A DNA stretch of 18,389 nt, taken from an uncultured Eubacteriales bacterium (lineage in GTDB: Bacteria; Bacillota; Clostridia; Oscillospirales; Butyricicoccaceae). This document shows, one piece after another, positions 1 through 5,325 of the stretch. The stretch's first letter is position 1, and each line of letters starts with the position of its first letter. The notes under the pieces are model-generated. The model searched no databases, was not told where the DNA came from, and saw only the letters and a program-made list of their open reading frames with translations. The stretch covers positions 1 to 18,389 of the forward strand of contig CAJUIK010000035.1 in NCBI GenBank assembly GCA_910585875.1, read 5' to 3'. The position numbers were made by a program, and so were the translations under genes.

Positions 1-2
1 AC

Positions 3-686
3 GATATTTCCAACTTGGCCGGGGCGGACGCCGTGGCTTCTATGACGGTGCTCAAAGACGGCCGGTTCGCCCGCAGCGCCTATCGCCGGTTCAAAATCAA
101 AGAAGCCCGGGGCGGCGACGATTACGGCTCTATGGCGGAAACACTGGGCCGCCGGCTGGACCGGGCGCTGGACGGGGATCCGAGCTTTCTGCCGCTGCCC
201 GACCTGATGCTCATCGACGGCGGCCAAGGCCAGGTCAACGCAGTGCTGGAGCAGACGGAGAGCCGAGGGCTGAATATCCCGGTTTTCGGCATGGTCAAGG
301 ACGACCGGCACCGCACGCGGGCTTTGGTGGACGGCCAGGGCCGGGAATTTGGCATCCGCACTATGCCGGCAGTCTTTGCCTTGGTGGGCAATTTGCAGGA
401 GGAAACCCATCGGTTCGCAATCGAATATCAAAAAAAATTGCGCTCCAAATCCGTGCAGGGAAGCGCCCTGGCCAAAATCCCCGGAGTGGGCGAACAGCGG
501 ATCCGGGCCCTGCGCCGTCGGTTTGGCTCTATGACGGCCATCCGCCAGGCCAGCGAAGAGCAGTTGGCCGCCGTCACCAATAAAACAGTGGCCCGGCAGA
601 TCCGGCTGTATTTCGACAGCCAGGAGGCCCCCCGGCAAGAGGAGGAGGGGCCCGAGAAAGAAACCCAGAGGGGGGAACGGCAGTGA
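3..686 (+). CDS. uvrC: UvrABC excinuclease subunit C, C-terminal part (5' end outside window)
   Basis: UvrC makes the two incisions around DNA lesions in nucleotide excision repair, acting with UvrA and UvrB in the cytoplasm. Only the last 227 residues are visible, and the frame is open to the window edge, so the apparent TTG start at 15 is internal. The fragment begins with the DISN motif that opens the RNase H-like 3' half endonuclease domain. The acidic residues expected at the active site follow: Asp in LMLIDGG (about fragment residue 72), Asp in MVKDD (about 99-100), and His in EETHRFA (about 136). A helix-hairpin-helix DNA-binding region (ALAKIPGVGEQRIRALRRRFGS) covers about residues 152-192, followed by a charged Glu/Arg tail. 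The stop overlaps the rsmD start by 4 nt (GTGA), so the two are probably translationally coupled. The identification is secure; the missing N-terminal GIY-YIG and UvrB-binding regions lie upstream. Confidence 0.95.
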   Translation, partial: DISNLAGADAVASMTVLKDGRFARSAYRRFKIKEARGGDDYGSMAETLGRRLDRALDGDPSFLPLPDLMLIDGGQGQVNAVLEQTESRGLNIPVFGMVKDDRHRTRALVDGQGREFGIRTMPAVFALVGNLQEETHRFAIEYQKKLRSKSVQGSALAKIPGVGEQRIRALRRRFGSMTAIRQASEEQLAAVTNKTVARQIRLYFDSQEAPRQEEEGPEKETQRGERQ

Positions 687-1240
687 GAATCATCGCCGGC
701 AGCGCCCGGGGGCGCAGGCTGCAAGCGCCCGAGGGGCGGAATACCCGCCCCACCGCCGACCGGGTGAAGGAATCGATTTTCAATATCATCCAATTCGATA
801 TCCCAGGCCGCTCTGTCCTGGATTTGTTCGCCGGTTCGGGTCAGATGGGCATTGAATGCCTGTCCCGGGGGGCGGAAAGCTGCGTCTTTGTGGAAAACGA
901 CCGCCGGGCGCTGAAGGTTCTTCAAAAGAATTTAGAAATTTCTGGTCTGGAGGATAAGGGGCGGCTGAGGGCTGGGGACGCCTTCGACGCCCTGAACGGC
1001 CTGGCCGGGCGCAAGTTCGGCTTGATTATCTTGGATCCTCCCTACGGCGGCCAACTGATGAATCGGGCCCTGGATCGCATCGGGCAAATTGACAACCTGC
1101 AAACAGGTGGTATAATAGTATGCGAAAGCGCCCGGGAGGATCAGATTCAGCCTCCGCCGGCCCCTTACCGGGTGGAGAAACAGTTTTTTTACGGCGCCAC
1201 AACCGTTACCATCATCACCCGGGAGGGAGAAGGAGCATGA
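683..1240 (+). CDS. rsmD: 16S rRNA (guanine966-N2)-methyltransferase
   Basis: RsmD uses S-adenosylmethionine to methylate G966 of 16S rRNA during 30S assembly. The 185-residue protein is the usual family length. It shows the N-terminal MRIIAGSARGRRL and TRPTADRVKESIFNI blocks, the SAM-binding motif I VLDLFAGSGQMGIE (residues 45-58), the motif II acidic region VENDRRA, and the catalytic DPPY at 118-121. The start is the GTG overlapping the uvrC stop; it fits the family N-terminus exactly. Its own stop overlaps the coaD ATG (ATGA). The rsmD-coaD pair is conserved in many bacteria. A strong promoter sits within its 3' third, so the DNA coding for QIDNLQTGGIIV also serves coaD. Confidence 0.96.
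   Translation: MRIIAGSARGRRLQAPEGRNTRPTADRVKESIFNIIQFDIPGRSVLDLFAGSGQMGIECLSRGAESCVFVENDRRALKVLQKNLEISGLEDKGRLRAGDAFDALNGLAGRKFGLIILDPPYGGQLMNRALDRIGQIDNLQTGGIIVCESAREDQIQPPPAPYRVEKQFFYGATTVTIITREGEGA
1089..1116 (+). promoter_or_regulatory. Predicted sigma-A promoter inside rsmD, upstream of coaD
   Basis: TTGACA (1089-1094) matches the -35 consensus perfectly. TATAAT (1111-1116) matches the -10 consensus perfectly, 16 nt away, and it carries an extended -10 TGG just before it. The spacer holds a perfect inverted repeat, ACCTG (1095-1099) and CAGGT (1104-1108), around a CAAA loop. This would start a transcript near 1123 that serves coaD (ATG 1237) and the coiled-coil gene independently of uvrC-rsmD. 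Function is inferred from sequence match alone. Confidence 0.75.
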
Positions 1241-1719
1241 AACTGGCCATTGTCCCCGGCAGCTTTGACCCGGTGACCAACGGGCATTTGGACGTTGTCC
1301 GCCGCGCGGCCCGGATTTTTGGCCGGGCGGTGGCTTTAGTCATGATTAACGACCAGAAGCAGGCCCTTTTCACCCCGGAAGAACGGCTTTATATGCTGAA
1401 AGAGAGCGTTCGGGATATCCCCGGGGCGGAGGCGGATTTTTATGGCGGCATGACTTATGAATATATCGCCCGGCATGGGGTGGACGTGATTGTTAAGGGC
1501 TTGCGGACCCCGGCGGATTTCGACTACGAATGTCAAATCGCCCTGTTCAACCGGAAACACGCCCCTCAGGCGGAAACGATGTTTCTCTATGCCGACCCAG
1601 ATTTGCAGGGCCTCAGCTCCAGCGGGCTCAAGCAGGCGTTTTTGGAGGGCCGGGACGTTCGAGACAAGGCGCCTCCTGCGGCGCTGGAAATGCTGGCGAA
1701 AAAATATGGGAAGCGATAG
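1237..1719 (+). CDS. coaD: Pantetheine-phosphate adenylyltransferase (PPAT)
   Basis: CoaD transfers AMP from ATP to 4'-phosphopantetheine, making dephospho-CoA, the penultimate step of coenzyme A synthesis. The 160-residue length is typical. Visible signatures are the nucleotidyltransferase motif GSFDPVTNGH (residues 8-17, with the TxGH type HxGH signature), VKGLRTPADFDYE (86-98) for pantetheine binding, and the SSS of the ISSS/T-type motif (127-129). The open frame extends back to 1120 inside rsmD. I chose the ATG at 1237 because the family N-terminus begins there, AGGAG lies just upstream, and it gives the ATGA overlap with rsmD. A promoter at 1089-1116 gives it a transcript of its own. Confidence 0.97.
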   Translation: MKLAIVPGSFDPVTNGHLDVVRRAARIFGRAVALVMINDQKQALFTPEERLYMLKESVRDIPGAEADFYGGMTYEYIARHGVDVIVKGLRTPADFDYECQIALFNRKHAPQAETMFLYADPDLQGLSSSGLKQAFLEGRDVRDKAPPAALEMLAKKYGKR

Positions 1720-1760
1720 ACGGGACACAAGCGGCAGGACGACGGAGATAGGGGAAAAAC

Positions 1761-2234
1761 ATGGCAGGAAACGCAATTGACGAGCTGGTAAGCACGTTAT
1801 ACGAGATGATCCAAGACGCAGGCGGAGTCCCCCTCTTCGGGGACCGTTGCGTCATCGAGCGGGAAAAAGCGCTGGATATCCTGGACGAGATCCGGTCCAA
1901 CATCCCCTCTGATTTGAAGATGGCCAGAGAAATTGTGGAGAAGCGGAGCGAGATGATCGCGGCGGGCAAGCGGGAGGCCGAGACCATCCGCCAGCAGGCC
2001 GAGGCCCTGGCCCGGCAAAAAGTTAGCGACAATGATATCACCAACGAGGCCCGGCGCAGGGGCGCCGAGATGATCTCCACCGCGGAAAAGCGGGCCAAGG
2101 AGCTGATGAACGCTGCAAACGCATATTGCGACGACGCGATGAAGCGCACGGAGGAGGCCGTGGCCCAGGCCCTGGAGGAGCTGAAGGAATCCCGGGCCAA
2201 ATTCCGCCAAGCCGCCAAGGCGGATGGAAAGTAA
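1761..2234 (+). CDS. Coiled-coil protein of unknown function (DivIVA / ATP-synthase-b-like)
   Basis: A 157-residue hydrophilic protein with no signal peptide or membrane segment. The first 45 residues contain a conserved-looking stretch (FGDRCVIEREKALDILDEI). Residues about 50-150 are nearly uninterrupted charged, Ala-rich helix (AREIVEKRSEMIAAGKREA and further), predicted as a long coiled coil. Proteins of this kind follow coaD in many Clostridia, where automatic annotation calls them ATPase, ATP synthase subunit B-like or DivIVA-like. The resemblance is mainly to coiled-coil composition, so no enzymatic role should be read into it. AGGGGA upstream of the ATG serves as ribosome binding site. 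It is the last gene of the uvrC-rsmD-coaD unit and is followed by a terminator. A role in organising septal or envelope proteins is possible but unproven. Confidence 0.75.
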   Translation: MAGNAIDELVSTLYEMIQDAGGVPLFGDRCVIEREKALDILDEIRSNIPSDLKMAREIVEKRSEMIAAGKREAETIRQQAEALARQKVSDNDITNEARRRGAEMISTAEKRAKELMNAANAYCDDAMKRTEEAVAQALEELKESRAKFRQAAKADGK

Positions 2235-2247
2235 ATGAAACGATGGG

Positions 2248-2277
2248 AAAGGCCGGCCGCCGCAGCCGGCCTTTTTT
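2248..2277 (+). terminator. Intrinsic terminator after the coaD unit
   Basis: GGCCGGC (2251-2257) pairs perfectly with GCCGGCC (2265-2271) around a 7-nt loop. AAA before the stem can pair with the first part of a run of six T (2272-2277). It lies 13 nt after the stop of the coiled-coil gene and separates this unit from the AT-rich region downstream. Confidence 0.92.
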
Positions 2278-2380
2278 CTATCGCCCAATTCAGCTTCGCG
2301 TTCCCGTATGAATGTAATAAAGGGATAGCGCTGGCGATTATGCAAACCTTGATTTAGCACAACCGAGGTGAACCGCAAAC

Positions 2381-2839
2381 ATGATATGGCTGAACCCAAA
2401 TGATGATAAAAGCCAAGAATATGTGGAATTAAGGTTAAATGCGCCAAAAACCGAAAAAATATGTCTGGAATTCAACCCTCTCAAAATGTCTTGTAGCCCT
2501 GATTGGAACCCAATATGGAAAGAGCGGCGCCGCCATACTTCTCCGTTAAGAATCTATAAACAAGATTATGAACTTTTGCTTGGCTACTTCGACAAGATAT
2601 ATCCCGTCAAAGATGCGTTTGACAGAACATTAGAACTGGCTTTTGACGTGTGTTTTTATAATTGGATTGGAAAAAGCGATTGGTTCAGAATCATTGATGA
2701 AATAGAGCGGGATTTAAACCGCGTTCATAACGGCAAAAAAGCACTGCTTACGGATTTTCTTGGATGGGTAAAAAAGGCGCTTGAACATACGCCTATTATT
2801 GTAGTCGAGGGGCAATTTATAAAGATTCATCTGTTTTGA
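2381..2839 (+). CDS. Orphan hypothetical protein in an AT-rich island
   Basis: I do not recognise a family with confidence. The 152-residue protein begins with ATG, preceded by GAGGTG 10 nt upstream. It is predicted to be soluble, with no signal peptide or membrane segment. It is rich in aromatic residues (FYNWIGKSDWFRIIDEIERDL, about 89-109; DYELLLGYFDKIYP) and ends in a hydrophobic strand (IIVVEGQFIKIHLF). Its base and codon use (AAA, AAT, TAT, ATA, TTA codons) is clearly more AT-rich than that of every neighbour, which suggests acquisition by transfer or a recent insertion between the coaD terminator and the mraZ promoter. The small size, aromatic-acidic makeup and isolated position recall orphan immunity proteins of polymorphic toxin systems, but no toxin gene is adjacent, so this is only a guess. 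No convincing terminator follows it. Confidence 0.65.
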   Translation: MIWLNPNDDKSQEYVELRLNAPKTEKICLEFNPLKMSCSPDWNPIWKERRRHTSPLRIYKQDYELLLGYFDKIYPVKDAFDRTLELAFDVCFYNWIGKSDWFRIIDEIERDLNRVHNGKKALLTDFLGWVKKALEHTPIIVVEGQFIKIHLF

Positions 2840-3058
2840 GCTCAGGGGCTTTGGGAACACAAAAGCGAACGGGGAGTTTTCTATCTGCAAAAAAGAGAAC
2901 AAATAAACGAAATGAACAAAAACAGGAAATAAAACAAACGTTTGTGAAGCTGGTCGAAAAAGGGGAAAGATAGAGGAACGTTTGTTTGTTGTGCAGAAAA
3001 CAGTCGATTTTTGCGCAAAAAGGGGGCTTTATTGCAAAAAATAATTGCGGGAAGGCTA

Positions 3059-3087
3059 TTGCAATTCAATGGGCGCGACGGTATAAT
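3059..3087 (+). promoter_or_regulatory. Predicted sigma-A promoter of the dcw operon (PmraZ)
   Basis: TTGCAA (3059-3064, 4 of 6 to consensus) and TATAAT (3082-3087, perfect) are 17 nt apart, the ideal spacing. Transcription would start near 3094, about 58 nt before the mraZ GTG. It is the only strong promoter between the coaD terminator and mraZ and is expected to drive the dcw cluster. Confidence 0.82.
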
Positions 3088-3095
3088 AAAAGAAC

Positions 3096-3112
3096 AAAGT
3101 GGCGGAAAGTGG
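3096..3112 (+). promoter_or_regulatory. Putative MraZ-box direct repeats
   Basis: AAAGTGG occurs at 3096-3102 and 3106-3112, a 10-bp period, starting about 2 nt after the predicted transcription start. A degenerate third copy (AGCGTGC, 3116-3122) keeps the period. MraZ is known to bind short GTGG/TGGG-type direct repeats with roughly 10-bp spacing at its own promoter and to autoregulate the dcw operon. The position here suits repression by blocking initiation. The match to the known pattern is seen; binding is inferred. Confidence 0.7.
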
Positions 3113-3151
3113 TGAAGCGTGCCACAACGGCCCTCGGGGAGGCGCGAGCGG

Positions 3152-3568
3152 GTGAGAGGCGAATACCAGCACAACATCGACGCCAAGGGCCGCTTGTTTA
3201 TCCCCGCCAAACTTCGAGAAAGCCTGGGTTCCGCCTTTGTGGCGACCAAAGGGCTGGACGGTTGTTTGTTTTTATACTCCATGCAGGCATGGAGCGTATT
3301 GGAAGATAAAATCAACGGACTGCCGATGTCCAAATCCCGCGATTTGCAGCGTTTCTTTTTCTCCAGCGCGGCGGATTGCGCGCCGGACGCCCAAGGGCGG
3401 GTAGTCATCCCTCAAAATCTGCGGCAATACGCCGGCCTGACGAAAGAAGTCACGGTGATCGGCGTTTCTGGCCGGGCGGAAATCTGGGATACCGGCAGAT
3501 GGCTGCAATACAGCGGGGCGCTGACGCCGGAGGCTGTGGCCCAGGCCATGGAGGAGCTGGGATTCTGA
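3152..3568 (+). CDS. mraZ: Transcriptional regulator MraZ
   Basis: MraZ is a ring-forming DNA-binding protein with two SpoVT/AbrB-like domains that controls the dcw operon. The 138 residues contain both DxKGR-type signatures, DAKGR (residues 10-14) followed by LFIPAKLRE, and DAQGR (79-83) followed by VVIPQNLR. The start is taken as GTG at 3152. The family begins with a GEYQHxIDAKGR block almost at residue 1, and GGGGAGG (3136-3142) sits 9 nt upstream. An in-frame GTG at 3119 would add 11 unconserved residues and has no good ribosome binding site. It is the first gene of the cluster, behind a sigma-A promoter and putative MraZ boxes. Confidence 0.95.
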   Translation: MRGEYQHNIDAKGRLFIPAKLRESLGSAFVATKGLDGCLFLYSMQAWSVLEDKINGLPMSKSRDLQRFFFSSAADCAPDAQGRVVIPQNLRQYAGLTKEVTVIGVSGRAEIWDTGRWLQYSGALTPEAVAQAMEELGF

Positions 3569-3644
3569 CGGCTGGGCGTTCCGCCGATGCTTTGGGCGGT
3601 TCAGCAGTTCAAAAGGGCGCTGGCCCGGAAGGGGGTTAGGCGTT

Positions 3645-4580
3645 ATGGAATTTTCACATATCTCTGTGTTGGCCGGCCCCTGCGTCGAGGCGCTGAATAT
3701 CCGGCCCGACGGCGTTTATATCGACGCCACCACAGGCGGCGGCGGCCATTCTCTGCTGATTGCGGAAAAGCTGGGCCCCGGCGGCCGCTTGTTTTGTTTC
3801 GACCGGGATCAGGAAGCCCTGGAGGCGGCCCGAAAACGGCTGGCGGGGTTTTTGGAAAAAACGGTCTTTGTCAAGAGCAATTTCGCCCAAATGGCCCAGG
3901 CCCTGGCGGAGCTGGGGGCGCCCCGGCCGGACGGGATTCTTTTCGACCTTGGAGTGTCGTCATATCAACTTGACAACGGTCAACGGGGCTTTTCTTATAT
4001 GGCCGACGCCCCGCTGGATATGCGAATGGACAGGGGACAGGCCCTGACGGCCCGGCAGGTCGTCAACGAATACTCCCAGCAGAGGCTGCGGCAGCTGCTG
4101 TGGGAATATGGAGAAGAACGGCACAGCGGCCGCATTGCGGCGGCCATTGCCCGGCGTAGGGAGGAACGGCCTATCGAGACTACCTTGGAGCTGGCGGAGA
4201 TCATCCGCGGCGCTATGCCGCCCCAGGCGCTGCGGGAAAAGCAGCACCCAGCCAAACGCAGCTTCCAAGCCATACGAATTGAGGTCAACGGCGAGCTGCA
4301 GGCTGTGGAACAAGCTGTGGCCGACGGGATCAAATTGCTGAACCCGGGAGGCCGCATTGCGGTGATCAGCTTTCATTCGCTGGAGGACCGCATTGCCAAA
4401 CGGATATTCGCTCAACAGGCCAAAGGCTGCGTTTGCCCGCCGGAGTTTCCTGTGTGCGTATGCGGAAGAAAGCCCCAGATCAAGCTGCTGCACAAGGGCG
4501 TGGTTCTGCCCTCCCGGCAGGAGATGGAGCAAAACCCAAGGGCCCGCTCGGCTAAGCTGCGGGCGGCGGAGAAATTGTAA
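3645..4580 (+). CDS. rsmH: 16S rRNA (cytosine1402-N4)-methyltransferase
   Basis: RsmH (formerly MraW) methylates N4 of C1402 in the ribosomal P site using S-adenosylmethionine. At 311 residues it has the usual length. It shows the HISVL N-terminus, the SAM-binding DATTGGGGHS (residues 27-36), FDRDQEAL, the long signature LFDLGVSSYQLDN followed by RGFSY and PLDMRMD, KRSFQAIRIEVNGEL, and ISFHSLEDR near the C-terminus. A Cys-rich block (CVCPPEFPVCVCGRKP) near residues 260-275 is a normal family feature. It follows mraZ after 76 nt, and 14 nt separate it from ftsL, consistent with one operon. Confidence 0.97.
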   Translation: MEFSHISVLAGPCVEALNIRPDGVYIDATTGGGGHSLLIAEKLGPGGRLFCFDRDQEALEAARKRLAGFLEKTVFVKSNFAQMAQALAELGAPRPDGILFDLGVSSYQLDNGQRGFSYMADAPLDMRMDRGQALTARQVVNEYSQQRLRQLLWEYGEERHSGRIAAAIARRREERPIETTLELAEIIRGAMPPQALREKQHPAKRSFQAIRIEVNGELQAVEQAVADGIKLLNPGGRIAVISFHSLEDRIAKRIFAQQAKGCVCPPEFPVCVCGRKPQIKLLHKGVVLPSRQEMEQNPRARSAKLRAAEKL

Positions 4581-4594
4581 GGAGGCGAACCGCC

Positions 4595-5242
4595 ATGGCC
4601 ACAAGAGGTTCTTCAGCCGCCAGAAAAAGCGCCGCCCCGGAAAGGCCGGCTTATTATCCCACGCCAGTCCCCCGGCCGGTTCCACCTCCGCCTCAGCGGC
4701 GGCCCAAGCCTCGGCGGCAGCCCCAGAGCCAGGCTGGCCAAGGCAAGCGCAAAGCGCCTTATGGCAAATATACGATCTTATGCTGCGGCGTTTTTGCGGC
4801 GCTGCTGGTCATTGTATTCAATTATATGAAGGTGACGGAGCTGACGGGGCAGAACGCCAAGCTGAAACGGGATCTGGAAACGCTGGAAAGCAACGGAAAA
4901 GCTTTGGAAGCCCGGCGGGAGCAGGTGTTCAACCTTGCTTATGTGGAAGATCGGGCCCGCAACGCTTTGGGCATGGTCAAGGCGGACAAAAGCCAAGTGG
5001 AATATCTGGATCTGTCCCAAGCGGATCTGGTGGAAATTTCCGAAGGCAGCGGCGTTCCGGCCTTTGTCCAGGGCTTGATGAACGGTTTGCAAAACAGGGA
5101 AGGTCAGTCGGCAGGGCAGGAGGAAGAAGAGACGACGCCGACGGAAGAAACTCGGCTGACGGAAACGCCGCCGGAAACTTCTCGGGATTTTGCGGAGGGC
5201 GCCGCCGAAAGTTTCGGCCTCTTGTTGGAATATTTGAAATAG
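4595..5242 (+). CDS. ftsL: Cell division protein FtsL (long form)
   Basis: FtsL is a single-pass bitopic divisome protein that pairs with DivIC/FtsB and FtsQ/DivIB and helps activate the septal synthase. Sequence similarity in this family is low, so the call rests on position between rsmH and the class B PBP gene plus topology. There is a Pro/Arg-rich cytoplasmic N-terminus (residues 1-58), one membrane helix (about 59-78, ILCCGVFAALLVIVF), then a coiled coil (about 80-115) ending in the EDRARNALGMVKAD block typical of FtsL/DivIC. At 215 residues it is roughly twice the common length, with both the basic Pro-rich N-tail and an acidic C-terminal tail (QEEEETTPTEE) as additions. AAGGAGGCG precedes the ATG. 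The end of the gene may hold a sigma-E-like -35 element for the next gene. Confidence 0.88.
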   Translation: MATRGSSAARKSAAPERPAYYPTPVPRPVPPPPQRRPKPRRQPQSQAGQGKRKAPYGKYTILCCGVFAALLVIVFNYMKVTELTGQNAKLKRDLETLESNGKALEARREQVFNLAYVEDRARNALGMVKADKSQVEYLDLSQADLVEISEGSGVPAFVQGLMNGLQNREGQSAGQEEEETTPTEETRLTETPPETSRDFAEGAAESFGLLLEYLK

Positions 5243-5257
5243 GAAGAGCGATATAAT
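5228..5257 (+). promoter_or_regulatory. Candidate sigma-E-type sporulation promoter before the PBP gene
   Basis: GAATATT (5228-5234) fits the Bacillus sigma-E -35 consensus KMATATT at all 7 positions. GATATAAT (5250-5257) fits the -10 consensus CATACAMT at 6 of 8, with a 15-nt spacer. It overlaps the ftsL stop and lies about 70 nt before the PBP start. B. subtilis spoVD is known to be transcribed by sigma-E. The TATAAT could instead be a sigma-A -10, but no good -35 sits at 16-18 nt. This is a short degenerate match and needs mapping. Confidence 0.4.
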
Positions 5258-5315
5258 GAGGGTGAGGGTAAGCGACGTGAAAAAGAGTTTCTTGCTCTCA
5301 TTTTTTCATAGATAG
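5256..5315 (+). CDS. Possible 19-codon leader ORF between ftsL and the PBP gene
   Basis: An ATG at 5256 is preceded by AGGAAGAG (5241-5248) 7 nt upstream, and opens a 19-residue frame (MRVRVSDVKKSFLLSFFHR) that stops 10 nt before the PBP ATG. Within it, GAG and CTC stretches (5285-5287, 5295-5297) can form a weak hairpin followed by TTTTTT (5301-5306), an attenuator-like arrangement. There is no homology evidence and chance is a fair explanation. If transcription starts from the overlapping promoter candidate this ORF would not be in that transcript. Confidence 0.2.
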   Translation: MRVRVSDVKKSFLLSFFHR

Positions 5316-5325
5316 GTGAGGTTTT

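Larger units (their letters stand above)
2840..3151. other. Non-coding stretch upstream of mraZ with palindromes
   Basis: No supported gene in these 312 nt. The stretch is AT-rich. It contains the perfect 12-bp palindrome ACAAACGTTTGT (2934-2945), whose half AACGTTTGT recurs at 2977-2985 exactly 40 bp later. A second perfect 12-bp palindrome, TTTTGCGCAAAA, lies at 3009-3020, and TATTGCAA occurs twice (3030-3037 and 3057-3064). The second TATTGCAA contains the -35 of the mraZ promoter. The palindromes are candidate binding sites for unknown regulators. The mraZ promoter, MraZ-box repeats and ribosome binding site fill its last 100 nt. Confidence 0.6.

Noticed and set aside
1120..1236. Upstream ATG extension of coaD
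   Set aside because: It lies within rsmD in another frame, and the family N-terminus MKLAIVPGSFDP begins at 1237 behind AGGAG.
2840..3000. LexA-like or other SOS box
   Set aside because: The palindromes do not fit the Gram-positive GAAC-N4-GTTC pattern.
3960..4685. 241-codon - strand frame opposite rsmH/ftsL
   Set aside because: Spans two clear sense genes and encodes no recognisable motif.
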